Notes: generated by a model from the letters alone, not told the origin. 64,000 nucleotides of DNA from Oidiodendron maius Zn (GCA_000827325.1 KN832873.1:1006245-1070244), one strand, 5' to 3'. Numbered from the stretch's first letter, positions 11,518 through 24,310 are shown. Numbers and translations are program-made.

Positions 11518-12284
11518 GAAGCATGCGGAAGGACGGCTAAAGAGGTGCCGTGTACAGCTACATCGCGCAGGTACAGCGAGTCTAGCAGGCAGATGCGATG
11601 AGGTGTATATATAGGCCGAACGGGCATATATACATGGTCACCTCACACACCTTACTCAATGACTGGGTGCTGCGACCTGCTGAATTGGAGCACTGGCCGA
11701 AGCTGACTCCACGCACGATACAACTGAACCAGGGGTGGAGAAAGTTGACTCACGTTGGGTTATATTATCCGAGTCGCTGAAGAGCGAGGATTGCTGCCCG
11801 AGGGACAGTGGAGGCGTCCGAGCTGGTCGTCGCTGTCAGCGCGGTCGTGCTTTGTAGTCGTGGAGCTTGGTCTCGCTGAGTCCAGAGCGGCGCAGGGAGG
11901 AAGTCGTCTGGAGAGGTCGGGGCCTTGCAGCAGAGCTCGCAAGGGATGCAGGCAGAGAGGCAGGCCGGTACTTCGTGGTCAGATGTGCGCAGGCAGTGAG
12001 ATTAGGGAGCGTGAGAGGTCGAGGTTATTGATTTCTTGCGGTAAGGGAGGGAGGAGCGATGGATGATTTTAGAGTGTGGAGAGGGCGAAGTCGAGCGAGC
12101 AAAGCAGGATATGAAGGAGAGTAAGAAGCAGGAACCACGGCACACACCACAGATTGAAAAGTAAAAAGAGAGAGGGAAGGCGGAATTAAATTTCGCATGG
12201 AATTTGTTGGGGTCTTATTATACGAGGGCGACGATGGCCTTTCATCAGTCCTCATCCCTACCGCTGCTCGCTCTCGGCCACCCC

Positions 12285-12314
12285 CTGTGCCTGTGCCTGT
12301 GCCTGTACCTGTGC
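12285..12314. repeat. CTGTGC hexanucleotide tandem repeat
   Basis: Five consecutive six-base units, CTGTGC with the fourth unit CTGTAC. It is a simple microsatellite in non-coding sequence. Confidence 0.8.
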
Positions 12315-15012
12315 TTCCTGCTACCTCCCCGAGCGAAAGAGTGAAGGAAAAAAAATAGTCAGGCTGCCTGTCTATTCTCGGGGCCCTTACCGGCATGCCA
12401 GGCAGAGTTCGCCTGGAAATAAGATCAGAAAAGGCTGATCAAACTGCATCCAGGTCGCATCCTCATCCAGCGGTTCTTGGGTCCCTGGCGCACTAGGGAG
12501 GCGGAAGGACGAACGCGAGACAGGCAATTATGATAGAGGCGGCAAGGTTTTTCCTTTTTATTGGGGTTTTTGTCTTTTATTTTTTACTATCTGTCGGATT
12601 TGCGATTGTGATTGCAATTACTACTGACTCGGGTTACCACCACTCTGACTTTAGCCTCCTGCGTCCCGCGTCCAGGTCTGACTGTGAGGAAAATCTCCCA
12701 CCGCACGAATAGTCTTTAGGGATTATCCAACTACTGTAATAAGGTGGAACGTGGCTCATCACCCGTCCGCTCCCACCAGTACGGCTCAGGACACCAGCAA
12801 GCACATGGAGGGAGGGGGGCGATGGGAGTTGCCAGAGCAGCCTTTGCCTGAAATTGCCAGAAAAGGGGCACAGCCGGTCCACCTTTTACCCAGCGAGCCT
12901 CTGACTTTACCACTTTGACCTCCTGGCCCAGCGACCCAGGGCATGGCCTAGTCGATGCCTAGCACCCAGCTCCCTTTTCCAGGCCGCCTTTCCGTACTGC
13001 GTAACGCCGCACGCCGCGGGCGTTTGGTTTGAGCCTGCCGGTACCTGAATGGCCCCACGACCCGCCACCGCAGCAACGTGGATCCTTCGGGGGAGACAGT
13101 TTGGAAGGGGAGATGGAAAATGGAAGCAGCAGTGCCCCATCTATGGAACGCCAGGGGTGTGACGTTGGCTGCGACTGTCGCGGTCATGGCTAGGATGCGG
13201 CGGTTCACAGATCGGAGCACAAAGCACAAAGACGAACACAGAGGTATGATGGCAGATAGAATAAGACAGAAGAGGCAGAACAAGGCCATGGGCTGCACTG
13301 GTCGTCGCGTCGAAGAGGCAGCGCTTGGCCACGCACCGTCCCCTCCGTCAGAAGCGTCGTACGACGAGGCCCTCGGATGCCTTCCGTCCCTCGTACCCTC
13401 CTTTCAGATATTAACCCGACCAAGAAAGACCGCCTGTGCGAGACTGTGACTGACCACTGTGTTTCACACTCTCAGCGAAACACATTCCTCCCCCGGATTC
13501 AAGGCCCCATAGGATACCGCGCACACCACCCACAGTGCAAACTTTGACGCCGTGCTCGCTGCACATGCTGCACATGCTGGAGACGACTCGGAGCATGCTG
13601 TAATTTGCTGCTCTTACCCTCCTCTGCTCTGTCCACTCCCCTCTCGCGCCTTCTCTTCTTTCTTTCTGTTCGTCGCCGGCGATCCCTTGCCGCAACCAGC
13701 GCTCGCGCAGGGTTCTGCGAGATGACGCCTCACTCTGCGCGGCGTGCGGTGGCCCTCTTTCGGACGAGTGGCTCGGCGCCGGGCGCGCATCCCTAGTGCC
13801 TGGTAGGTAGCTAGGGATGGAGGCGGCGCCCAGCATCCGGCGAGTCAAACAGACGGGGCCGGCCGCTGGTGTCAGACTGGAGTGGGCTTGGCTGGGTTGC
13901 CAGCCTGGGATGGGGCATGTGTTGGAATTTTCGCATTGGCATGAGCCGTGGCGCTGGGCTTTGGGCATGAAGGTTACCTAAGGGCCTTGCGCCGAGTTAT
14001 CGTCATATCGTATCTGTATGTTCATCTGGCGGGTGGGGATATCCCATGGTCAGGATAGAGTACGAGTAGATCACTGTTGATAGCTCTGCTGTGCCTATTC
14101 AGTAGTAACACAGTAGTATCCGCCACTCTCCCCAGAGAACCTTTACGGAGCGGTATTGTACCTGGCATTAGCGCCCTCGGCATCTCTACCTGCGCGATGA
14201 TCGTATATGGCCATGGATTAGTCGCCTTCGGGGAATTGGGTCGCGCTTCCTAGTCTTCATCCACCGACTGTAACAGGTTACCCTTCGCAACCATGACTGA
14301 GAGTGTTCCTAGACGGGGGGCTACATAGAAATTCACTGCCTCTGGGTCCATGGTTCGTCCTCGTCCTCACCAGTTGCGTGTTGCCGCCCCGACCGCACGG
14401 CTGGCCCGGTCTGGCGGGTACGAGCTACTGTATGAGACCTGGAGGAGGATCTCCTGAGAGGAGTATTCCTGGTACAGTATCGGAAGCATGCAGCGAGTCA
14501 GTGACCCCTTCCAGACTCGATCGCCTAGACCCATCCAGCAGTCAGTAATTTTGGTAGTGTGCCGAGTCGACTTCCTATCCGGTCCAAGATGGCATCGCAG
14601 TATTGCGTGACAAATCACACTCGCTATCAACTGTTAGTTTTTGCAGCCTCTCCTGTATGTAGGTGTGAAATTCCTATACTCTTCCTGCACAGATGGGTAA
14701 TAGATGTCTCTCGCTGCACTCTCTTCAACTGCCCATGAGGCCCGTAATCCCAAATCTCGATCCTCCGTTCGCCTCACTCACCCTCCTCAGCTTCAGCTTT
14801 GACCCAGCTTGAAACCCGCCCTCAAACCCGACCCAGACCCAAACTCACGGAATCTCCCCTCCGCATATTCCGCCGTCATACCTGTTGATCACTGCACCCA
14901 CCCGCATCAGAGTTCGCCCGCCTTGCCCCGATTCTGTCGGCATCTGGCGAGGAACACGGGAGAATCGACGCAGAACACTCGTCTCACCCAGGACACCCAG
15001 CTCAAATCTCAT

Positions 15013-15032
15013 ATCTCATCTCATCTCATCTC
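15013..15032. repeat. ATCTC pentanucleotide tandem repeat
   Basis: Four exact ATCTC units within a longer pyrimidine-rich stretch on the plus strand. Confidence 0.75.
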
Positions 15033-15975
15033 GCCTTGAATCTCGTTGGCCCTACCGCAAGGGGAGCCGCAGATCGCGGTCCATTTTGGCCGGGTCCTCG
15101 CGTGGAAGATGATCCGACTGTTTGGGCCTGGCTCCTTGGCGGTAAATGAGATTGGAGCCGCTGGCAGTTTGGCGGGCCGAGGCATGTTGGTGGGTCTGCT
15201 CATTAGGAAGTTTTTTTTAATTGTGCGTTTGTCTTCTGTTCTGTGATCCGCATTCTGTGTTTGGCAGTGTGATGAGAATGGAGTGGCCAATATCTCAGAA
15301 GAGCTCAGGCTTGCCTTCGAACTCTTCAGAAATAGCAACCCCCTATTTCTCCCATATACTGGTTACAGCCCTTTCCGCAAGTATCGCCCTCTTCCATATT
15401 TCATTGCACCGATAAATTCTCCTAAATTTCATGTTTCCCCGCCCTCATCATTTACCCCTATCTGGCTAATTCCCAAAGCCACGAGTCTTCAAGCAGGGCT
15501 CCCTTACTCCCAATTACAGTAAACCCGTCCGTCCTTGCTTTCTCCAGTTACTCTGACAATAATCCCATGCCTTGCACGAGCACAAGCAAACCACATCATC
15601 GACGCAACCTACCTATCACATCCCAGATCATCACACCCTACGTTCCGACCGCTCGGTTTGCACTCTCATGCGGCTGTCAGCAATCTCCGCTACCCCCCTT
15701 CCACCTCTTACTGTACACCCTTCCATCCTTCCACCCTCGACCCTCGCCATCCCTTCCCCATACTGCACACATGTGTGGAAAGGGACCAGCACCACACCCT
15801 TCCACCCCCTCGTTAGCCGCGCCCCGTCCCCTCCCCTCGGGCCCTCACTCCCAGGCACGGGATCTCCCCGTCGGCTCAATCCTGGGGAGCAGAGATTTTC
15901 CGGGCCTTTTTTTTCTCTCTTCCCTCTTTTTTTGAGGCTTCTGCTCACTCTCGCTCCCTCCTCTCTTTCAGGACA

Positions 15976-16122
15976 ATGTCTGAGAGTTCGGTCCTACTTA
16001 ACCTGTATGTATGTGCTCTATCTGTATATCCGAGCGAGCATGCCCTCAAAGTCTCCGGATGCTCGGGGCGCGTCTCCTCCAGCCCCGCCTGCAGAAGAGC
16101 GTATCCCGGACCTAACTGGTAG
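15976..16122 (+). other. Candidate 48-codon ORF downstream of a CT-rich leader
   Basis: About 400 nt of C/T-rich sequence ending CTCTTTCAGGACA precedes ATG at 15976. The frame gives 48 residues (MSESSVLLNL to RAYPGPNW) and stops at TAG. The context looks like a fungal leader, but the peptide resembles nothing I know and nothing coding follows on this strand. Confidence 0.2.
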
Positions 16123-16564
16123 AAAGTGAAGAGAGGCTGAAGGATGGACTAAATTTGATGCGCTGCCATTTCTTTCTTGGTTCCACGTGGGTTGCCGGGT
16201 TGCTCGGTCCTCGGTTTCGTGGTAGTAATGCTTTGCTTGCATCGTTGGCTGAAAAAGACTCACGTGTTGTACAGCACGTGGTAGCCTCGGTCAATAACTT
16301 CGAGTCTGCCTTCCTTTCATGCGTTAATTAGATGACTGTACTTCATGCGTATTCCGGACGTTACGTGGTACTTGGCGGTCGTGTGGTTTGTTTAGAGTAT
16401 CTGTGCTTGGCTCTCATCTTATCCAAGATCTGTGCACTTTTCGCATCACTGGTGTCGAGTAAGATTAAAACACTCCATTAAATGCATTATGCGCTACAGT
16501 AATCCATTATCCTGCCTGGTGCTACGCTGTGTCATCGCGTCGTCCCATTACAGCCAGCCACGCT

Positions 16565-19500
16565 TCATGTAACCATAACGTTTCCAAATGCGTCCTTCAT
16601 CTCCCGCAGCGTCATGTCCGTCGGGTGTGGCTGCGTTGACACTCCAACTGCCAGCCGATCTTCCATTAGCTTCACTAGCACCTGGGGAACGCTCTCGTCC
16701 GTCGCTCGGATGGTGAGGCGTACCATCTACCAGCATGTTAGCATCTGCTCCAAGGATCGTATGACATGGAGACTTACCTGAGTTACATAGTTAGGCTCCA
16801 GCCTTAAAAGGCAGCCAAACTTACCCCCTTCACTAGTATGCAGAACACTAGCTCCAACGAAGTTCTTTCGGTTTGGATCCACCCCATCGAGAATACCCCA
16901 CCTGAAGCCTTCGATCGTCCTCCGTATAAAGGCATCGTTGATCTCATTTTCGCCGTCCTTTCCACCCTTCCGTCCGAAGACACGCTGGGCCTCCCGAGGC
17001 GCCCCACCGATCTGCTTCCATCGCTTGAAGAAATCTTCGGAGGAAAGTTCGGCAGGATCCATAAACTTATGGATGGTTACAGGCAGCTTTAGAGTAACTG
17101 CTTGCAGCGCACCAGCTAGGTAGCTTATCCTGATAGTGGGGCTTTTGTCGAACACTCTCTTCGCCTCAAACATGATCATTTGCTGGCTTTGCTGCCCTTC
17201 ATTGATCGTGCTCTCCGGAAGCCCCTTGACCTCGAAGCTCAGGTTGTTCTTCTCGTTTTCTTCGAGATCTAAAGTCGTAGTGAACGAGCTAACTGGGATT
17301 GGTGCTTTATTGGAGAAATAGAGGATGATGCAAGCCATCTGCCCACGATATTCGGATCGTACTCCAATCTGAATTTGCCCATCTTCGTATAGGACGCCTT
17401 CAGCCCTGAGCAGGAGCTTATTGAAGCCAATCTCCCAATTAGGTGATAAATGAGCTGCGCTGGCCAGATTAGGTGCTTTCAAAGTTTTGGGCTCTGTTTG
17501 TCCAGCGTCATTCATATCTATTCCAGCAAGGTCGTGTGCACCTGAAGCATGGCCATTGGTGCCATTGGTGCCTCCACCTCCGTTGACTTGCGGTATTGCG
17601 TTGGAGCTGCTGAATGCGCGATTCAGGCCTGGATTCTTCACAAGCGCGAAATCCTTTTCATTAACATTTGCGTCCTTGCCGCCCACAACCCAGGTTCGCT
17701 TGTCGCTGGTATTGGCATGCTTTTGATGCAGCCGTGAAAGAAGAGCAGACTGCCGCTCAGGGAACGGTGGCATCTCGTCGCAAACAGTCCGGAGAAGGTC
17801 ATCCGTTGGCAAACTGGCGAGCGAAAAGTACTCGCATGCCCGCTGCTGCAGCTCGGAGTCAAGAGTGTGGCTGTATGCTTGGAAGACGTACATCAACCGA
17901 GGCTTGATTTCAGGGAAGAGGTTCACGAATTTGATGTAGCACGACAGGATGATACCCTTTGTGCTAGAGGCGCAGCCTTGCATCTTGCTCTGGAGAGCCA
18001 TGAACTGCTCGATAGGACTGCAGCCTTTGTCTTCGGCAATAAGATGACCAAATTCACCTAGGATATATCCACCAATCTTCACAAGCGTCTCGTGGCAGTG
18101 GTCGGCCTTGACATACTGCAGGATGTTTTGTGCAGCATAGACTTGGAGCTCTTCATTATTCGTGACAATCTGGATGACTCGGTGCCAAACTTCGTCGCTG
18201 ACATGATCACCTGCCATGGCAATCAGACGTAACGATATGTCCACATACCATTGGATATCCGTAGCATATTTCTCCGTGAGAATGGCGATCTTCAGTACCA
18301 TTTCCTCTCGAATCGCAAAGTCGGCATTCTGCAAGTACATCAACAGCTCACCTACGATAGGTTGTGCATTACTCTGGTCGCACATGCTGTATAGCAAATC
18401 GAGGCCTTTCCTCCGAACGCTAATATCACGGTCCTTCAAGGATCCAATGATGATTGCCTGGTGTTGTTTGATAGGATCTAGAGTCTCGGCTCGCGCAGCT
18501 AGATGCGTCATGGCTTCTAATCCAAGGTATCGAACGTTTGTTTCTCTAGATTGAATGAACTTCCCTAACCTTGTCGAGATCTGCTTCATCAAAGTCTGTT
18601 CTGTGTCGAGATGGATTATCAGGTTGATTCCTTCAAAGAGGACCGCATTCTGTGCATTGTTCTGCTGGACGTTTTTGGGCATCTCCAGGGCCAGGTTAAG
18701 GATCTTTTGCAACGATTCACGAATGAGATCCCGAACATGTGTATCCTCTGACAATGGTTAGCACTAAACCAAGGGAATGCATCAAGTGAACAGCCTACCT
18801 GACGGTGGAAAGTATTGCAAGAGTCTAAGAAGTTTGACCTGAATCCAAGGACAAGGCACTTTGTAATACAGGTAATCGGCTGAATATTCCCCATCGACCA
18901 GGATTCTCTTTAGTCGCGAAGCTGCTTTGACATAGCAACCCTTGTATTGGTCTGGCTTGTCCTGCGCAAGAGCCATCACTAGGGAGGTCACCGACAAAGC
19001 AACACCCATATCTACATCGTCCATAAGTGAGATTATTCGCTCTGCCCACTCCATCTGCACGATGTCTGGATATTTGCGATAGAGGCGGAGGAGGGTCAGT
19101 GCTGCCTTCTTCTTCACGAATGGCTTCGATGCCCTACATACAGGTTAGTAAGGTGTTTCCTCAGTGTTTCACGGCTCTTACGGTGATATCAGAAGTCTGT
19201 GGACTTCGCCACTCAGGGCTTCTCCCATTTCTCGTCCACCAACATTGGCAATAGCGTGCAAGGCCAGACAGTTGAAAAGTTCATTATGGTCTGTGAGATC
19301 CTTTCTAATGCTATTCACCACCAGGTGCAATAACTCGTGTTGCTCGTGGAGGAAAAGGGTCATCGCCAGGTATCCTATTTGCTTTTCAGAGTACTGCTTC
19401 GCAGATATGAGATTGACTGCTTCGAGATGGCCGAAATCGACATTCCATCCAAGTATATATATATACAAAAGCTATAACCAGTCAGAGGAAACACGCAAAA

Positions 19501-19852
19501 TGAGAGAAAGATCCAACCTTGCAGACGTATTTCTTTTTATGGTATCCACTCAAATTGCCATCTGCATGCCCCGCGGTTAGCAATGGACTCATGAATACTG
19601 AAAGCTTTGCCACTTAGTACCTTTGAATTTTTGCCTGTTGAGATCGTATAAGTTAGCAATCCGACACTTGCAGATTTAAACAGGCTATAATGCTAACCTT
19701 ATGTTTGCCAGCTCTTTATTGATTCTCTTCTCTTCCAGCTCCCTTGCTCTCGCATTCCTGAGGTCTGCGATGAATTGAACTAACCCACGCATATTGGAGC
19801 TGTTTCCCGAGTTTCCTCGGCTTAGAAAGCCTCCCGACGTCGATGAACTCAT
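16565..19852 (-). CDS. apl3: AP-2 adaptor complex subunit alpha
   Basis: Large subunit of the AP-2 clathrin adaptor at the plasma membrane, which binds PtdIns(4,5)P2 and cargo and, through its appendage, endocytic accessory proteins. Seven exons (19698-19852, 19621-19634, 19518-19561, 19182-19471, 18799-19133, 16778-18747, 16565-16726) join in phase to 989 residues. The N-terminus MRGLVQFIADLRNARARELE with RINKELANIRQKFKDG, and LFLHEQHELLHLVVNSIRKD, are alpha-adaptin rather than gamma. An ARM/HEAT trunk (to about 625) is followed by a Gly/Asn-rich hinge and the ear, including ELSSEDFFKRWKQIGG. The second exon is only 14 nt, but it is needed to restore NIRQKFKDG. ATG 19852 (MSSSTSGG) is preferred over an upstream in-frame start because it lies closer to the conserved N-terminus. 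Confidence 0.93.
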
Positions 19853-21057
19853 GTTTGCTGTTGTTCCTGTGCTGTAAAGCTCGTGGGATGAGATTTGTCC
19901 TTGGCGTTCGCAAGTCCCCCTGATCCGGGCGTAAGGTAGGGAAGTTCGCACTCAAAGCCGACTTGTCTTGGATAATCAGGCACGGGACGTGGCACAGATG
20001 GCAGAGGCTTCGTGAATTCAGCCTTGCGCGTGGAACTCCATCCGACAGTGGCTGGCACAACAGCCAGCTCTTCCTGGACCGGGCCGTACGAGTGGTGAGT
20101 GATTGCAGTTGCGCGGTTGATAAATGGCGAGACTTCTCGAGGGCGGTGTTGGAGATCGCAGCCGCGATGGGGCCAGGGTGTTTAGTCAGCCAACAGCGTC
20201 CGGCATGGAAAGTATCAGCCTCATCAGCCTTCCATGCTTCTGTGATACAAGGCTGCAGGCTGGGAATAGCTTCATATTTCTTTCGTCGATATGTAATTTT
20301 TGGAGACTTCCATTATGTCTACCTATCATAGTCAATCCTTCCCTCGATAATGCCCTCTATTTGGCACCCACGATGTCGGACCTCGCACAAAGCAAAATTG
20401 AAGACAGCCTATATGCAGACTCATAATTCATAGAAGTATCACACATATGTGACTGTCAATTGACTGTACAAAGCTACAGGAGAGCCCAAGACGGCATAAG
20501 AAGCTGACATGGAAGCGACGAGCTATTTAGATTCGGCAACCTCCCTCGCCGTCTACCACCGCACGTGAGAAAGGATGCTAGCACTAGCGCAGAAAATATG
20601 GTCTTCTAAATTTGAATTTAACCCGGGATTGCCTGCTTAGGAGAAAGATCAGGCAGAGACAACCGTATCGAAGAATACACCTCCCCGCAAATCTACAAGC
20701 TTGAGCATAAGCTGCGGCGCACAAGAATAGAAATCCTAGTTAAGCGAGTTTCCTCGCCTTGGCGATTGGTCACTCTGTTTGTACATACGATATAAGCGAA
20801 AGGCGTCGACTTCTTGCTTTTGTTATGTACGTACAGGTTGAGCTGGACAAGAGATCATCTTCTTCATTTACAGCGAGCTTCTTTCCAGGCACCGAGTTAA
20901 TGCTTAGCGCAAGATGGAAGTTAAAAAGGCCTCGTGGCCAGCCTTTAAAGTTAAGAGTCAGCAGGAATCGAAGCATTGAAACCCAATTTCATTATTTTCA
21001 ATCCCTATTTTTCATAGTTTCTTTTGAAATTTCACTTAACCAATCATTACTTGAGCC
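19853..21057. promoter_or_regulatory. Divergent intergenic region between apl3 and the S33 peptidase
   Basis: It separates two gene starts pointing in opposite directions, so it holds both promoters. A frame at 19963-20331 on the plus strand has no family likeness. No specific binding site can be assigned. Confidence 0.5.
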
Positions 21058-23062
21058 ATGCGATTGTTTCAATTGGGCTGTCTTGTTAGTGAGCTTATAG
21101 TTCTGAGCTCACTTTCTGTCTTGGTCATGGCCGCTCCTCTGGCTCCTCAAAGCAACAATTCAACAAAACAATGGACATTTGATGAGGTAAAAGCTCTTTC
21201 ATCTAGTCTCCAGACTTTAATTGAGAATTTCTTTGCTAAATATACCCCTAGATTCAACCATCTAAGAGCATCGCATGGTACCCATGTCTCCAGAATTATT
21301 CCTGTGCTATGCTAGAGGTGCGTACGATCTCCTTCCTCTCTTATAGTTGGTTGCTAAGATGGTCGAAAGGTCCCTCTCGATTACTCTGCTCCAAATGGTA
21401 TCAAGGCTGCAGTACCACTAATCAGAATTGCGGCCTTGGATAACTCTCTAAATGGCACGTACCAAGGCATGATCCTTACGAATCCAGGTAGGATTACCTC
21501 TCACTCTATCTCAATATATTCATATAATTGCTCCTAGGCGGACCTGGTCTTCCAGGCGTAGATTTCATCCTTCAAAGCGGCTACGAAGTCTTGCAGCCTG
21601 TAATCGGAACAAACTTCGACATTGTGGCCTTCGATCCTCGTGGCCTCGGACGAAGCATTCCATTAGCAAACTGTTCTGCACCCGCTTCGAAACTTCGCCG
21701 AAGAGCTTTCGGAATGACTGGACCTGAGCTCTCATCTCTTTACTGGGATCAGACGTTAGAGCAGGCTAAAGAACTCGGTGCGGAATGCGGGGCTGCGATC
21801 GGTGGTCCGCATGGCGCTGGGCAATACATGTCAACGGCTGTTGTGGCAATGGATATGTTAAGTATTGTCAACGCATTTGCTGCAAGTGAAAGGGGAGAAA
21901 CCGTGAAAGGCTCTTCCTTTCTGAATTACTGGGGCGTCAGCTATGGAACATTCATCGGTGAGACATTTGCCTCTATGTATCCCGACCGCGTTGGCCGAGT
22001 GCTTCTCGATGGCGTGGTAGATCCGCGTGATTATATCGCTGGCCTGGACCTTTCACAGATCAACCTGGTTGACGCTGTAACCAACACCTTCTTCGAATAC
22101 TGCCATGCTGCTGGACCTGAGAACTGCCCCTTCTATACAGGTAATACAGCCAAAGATATAGCCCAACGTTTTACAGATCTCTTCGTTCCCCTCAACTCAA
22201 CCTACGCGACAGCTCAGGGTTGGGCGAACGCAACCGTTATTACCCAGTCTCTTGCCCTGATGAAAGCAAACATTAGAGGTTTCTGCTATGACCCAATCAC
22301 GTTCTTTCCACCCATGGCGCAACAACTGGTGGCCTATGAATCCGCCATCCGCAACCTGACCGTCGATGGTATCGAGGCGGTTAGTTCGATTGGCATTGAT
22401 CAAACCCCAATTCCCGGCACGATAGTACCAATTGAGGAGTGGCAGGCAGGAGTTCTCTGCTCCGATATCTTGCCGCTGTACAACCAAACCTATGCCGATA
22501 TCAGCTCGCATGTTCGCGAGCTCGAAGGGCAGAGTTTCCTGGCTGGAGAGATGTGGGCTACTATCCAGGCTATGTGCACTGGCTGGCCTATTAAAGCGAA
22601 ATGGAGATTTGCAGGTGAGTTGTATTTGTCTATGTCTACTTTTCCCTCTCAGCATCTGACATGTGCAAAGGCCCGTTTGGAGGTGATACTAAGAATCCAA
22701 TCCTGTTCGTCAGCAACACTCTCGATCCTGCAACGCCTCTTATCAATAGCCAGACGTGGTCCCCTCGATACAAAGGTTCCCAGGTCCTTACCATTAATGG
22801 TATTGGCGTAAGTTGCCTATTTTCTCCCTTTAAATGCCCACGTACCGATATTCAAATATTTTACTTATGAAAATTGAGCTCTACTAATGAGAATTATCAG
22901 CACACTTCAATGAGCCCGGTCAACTCATGTGCGTTTGCAAAGATGGGCCGATTCTTCCAGACTGGAAAACTGCCTGGTGAAGACTCGTTCTGTCCCATGG
23001 AACTGGGTCCATGGAACATAACTCTGACAGGTCTGGGATCTGACGGCTTTATTCAGACATAA
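21058..23062 (+). CDS. Secreted alpha/beta-hydrolase, tripeptidyl-aminopeptidase-like (peptidase S33)
   Basis: Likely an extracellular exopeptidase releasing short N-terminal peptides. Six exons (21058-21186, 21252-21317, 21370-21487, 21538-22614, 22671-22807, 22901-23062) join to 562 residues. A signal peptide covers about residues 1-25 (hydrophobic SVLVMAAPLA). FDEIQPSKSIAWYPC and VPLDYSAPNG are the family's N-terminal motifs, and NPGGPG with FDIVAFDPRG follows. The catalytic triad is visible: Ser239 in GVSYGT, Asp482 in NTLDPATP, and His510 opening the last exon (HTSM). The C-terminal part is the TAP-like domain. Splice choices are supported because each junction restores a conserved motif. 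Exact substrate specificity cannot be read from sequence. Confidence 0.9.
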
Positions 23063-23510
23063 GAATATGTGTCGATTAAACCTTTACACGTGTTCTTTTT
23101 TATTGGTTGGAAATGTCCATGTTGCGAGACTGTATAACTGGCAATTGTTTTTTATAGGGATCGCTTAATATTACTTTCAATTTTCTACATCAGCAATATT
23201 ATGTTTTGCGCGCGGGGGGCGGGGGGAGAAGAAGAGCGTCATTATAGCAGACTAAGTTGTAAGAAGGACAACGTCATCTTTCAGTCCCGAACTATATACT
23301 ATATATAACAAAATGGTTGTTCTCCAAGCCTTGGGGTATCTTCAGAATGTAAAGTGTAAATCATATATACCAAACTCTTATTCCCGACACATTGCAGTTC
23401 CAAATATCCCATATATTTATTGCCCGGCAAAAGTTAGCGCTCCAGATACCACATGTAGATCTAGTTCAAAACTCCTGTCTCTAATATACTCCGGAGGGGT
23501 CAAATATTTA
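23063..23510. other. Convergent intergenic region
   Basis: It lies between two gene 3' ends and is AT-rich apart from a G-rich patch at 23213-23226. No gene seen. Confidence 0.6.
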
Positions 23511-24310
23511 TCAAGTTAGCCACTAAATCAAATTAGCATTCTATTCAGAATAATGAATGAACAAAACTTACAGCCCAACTTCCAAGCACCCTCCCAAGTG
23601 ACTCATCTGCCAGGCTCGTAAACATCTCTAGGCTCAGATCCAGATCTGCCTCCTTGCAACCAACGCAGCGGTCCACAACCTCAACATCCACAGACCGGTT
23701 CCCACCAACGCTCTCGTCGAAGCGGGTGATCCGGATCATCTTTCCACAGAGCGGGTTAGCGTTCGGGTTCGAGCCCGTCAACGCCGCGTCCCAGACGATG
23801 TGTGATATCGCGCAGATAGCCTCCGTCGACGTGTTCTGATACCCACAGGCGCCGTACCCAGGGCCGGGGCTGTAGTAGGTGAGGTCGCCAGTGAAGATAC
23901 CTGTGTTCGACGGGAGAGGGAGATCCTGCGCTTTGGAACTGGGAGATTACATTAGGTGAATTCGAGATCGAGAGAGGAAGGTAGAGATGGACATACGATT
24001 TCTTGTGGGTTAGACCGACTGCGAGGCCAATTATCAAGGCAAGAAGAAGGACCGAGGTGACGGCGATAACCAGCAAGATCCGGGGCCCGAGACCACAGTA
24101 CTTGCGACTTGAGGGACCTCTGGTGGTTGCGGGGGAGGTTGCCTCCACGGCGGTTTCCTTGTCAAAGGCCTGGAAGGAGGAGCGGTCTCGTTTGTGACCG
24201 AGGAAGGATTTCGTCTTGTCGATCGGGGAGATGGAGATCGGGATGTGGAAGACGGAGCGCTTGGGGGCAGGAGAAGGGCCTTCCCAGTCGGGGAGCTCGT
24301 GTGATGGCAT
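23511..24310 (-). CDS. Membrane-anchored RlpA-like double-psi beta-barrel (expansin-like) protein
   Basis: Three exons (23997-24310, 23572-23938, 23511-23522) give 230 residues. Residues 1-77 are a Ser/Pro/Lys-rich cytosolic tail, 78-100 a transmembrane helix (VIAVTSVLLLALIIGLAVGL), and about 118-230 the barrel: TGDLTYYSPGPGYGACGY, CGKMIRITRFDES, VEVVDRCVGC and DLDLSLEMF. The Cys pattern GACG/CAIS/LCGK/RCVGC matches fungal barwin/expansin-like proteins. Reading past 23572 gives an unusual SFVHSLF tail, whereas splicing GTAAGT to TTTAG adds a 12 nt exon and restores the usual SWAWLT ending. Relatives bind carbohydrate or act in the cell wall without known catalysis. It shares a promoter with the GNAT gene. 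Confidence 0.82.

Larger units (their letters stand above)
8364..16564. other. 8.2 kb gene-poor region
   Basis: No ORF in this interval has a recognisable domain, and candidate frames overlap on both strands with low-complexity Ser/Pro/Cys/His content typical of random translation. Base composition is not AT-rich, so this is not ordinary heterochromatin or mutated repeat. Long pyrimidine tracts on the plus strand (8750-8830, 14800-15030, 15560-15960) resemble fungal promoters and leaders. The region lies 5' of ARPC5 and 3' of apl3. It could hold long leaders, a non-coding RNA or a gene of very short exons. Sub-features I can point to are listed separately. Confidence 0.6.

Noticed and set aside
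13411-13968. 185-codon minus frame
   Set aside because: Low-complexity Ser/Arg/Gly and no conserved pattern; probably random.
16565-19852. AP-1 gamma-adaptin
   Set aside because: First considered because of the N-terminal HEAT repeats, but MRGLVQFIADLRNARARELE and the platform sequence SEDFFKRWKQIGG are alpha-adaptin.
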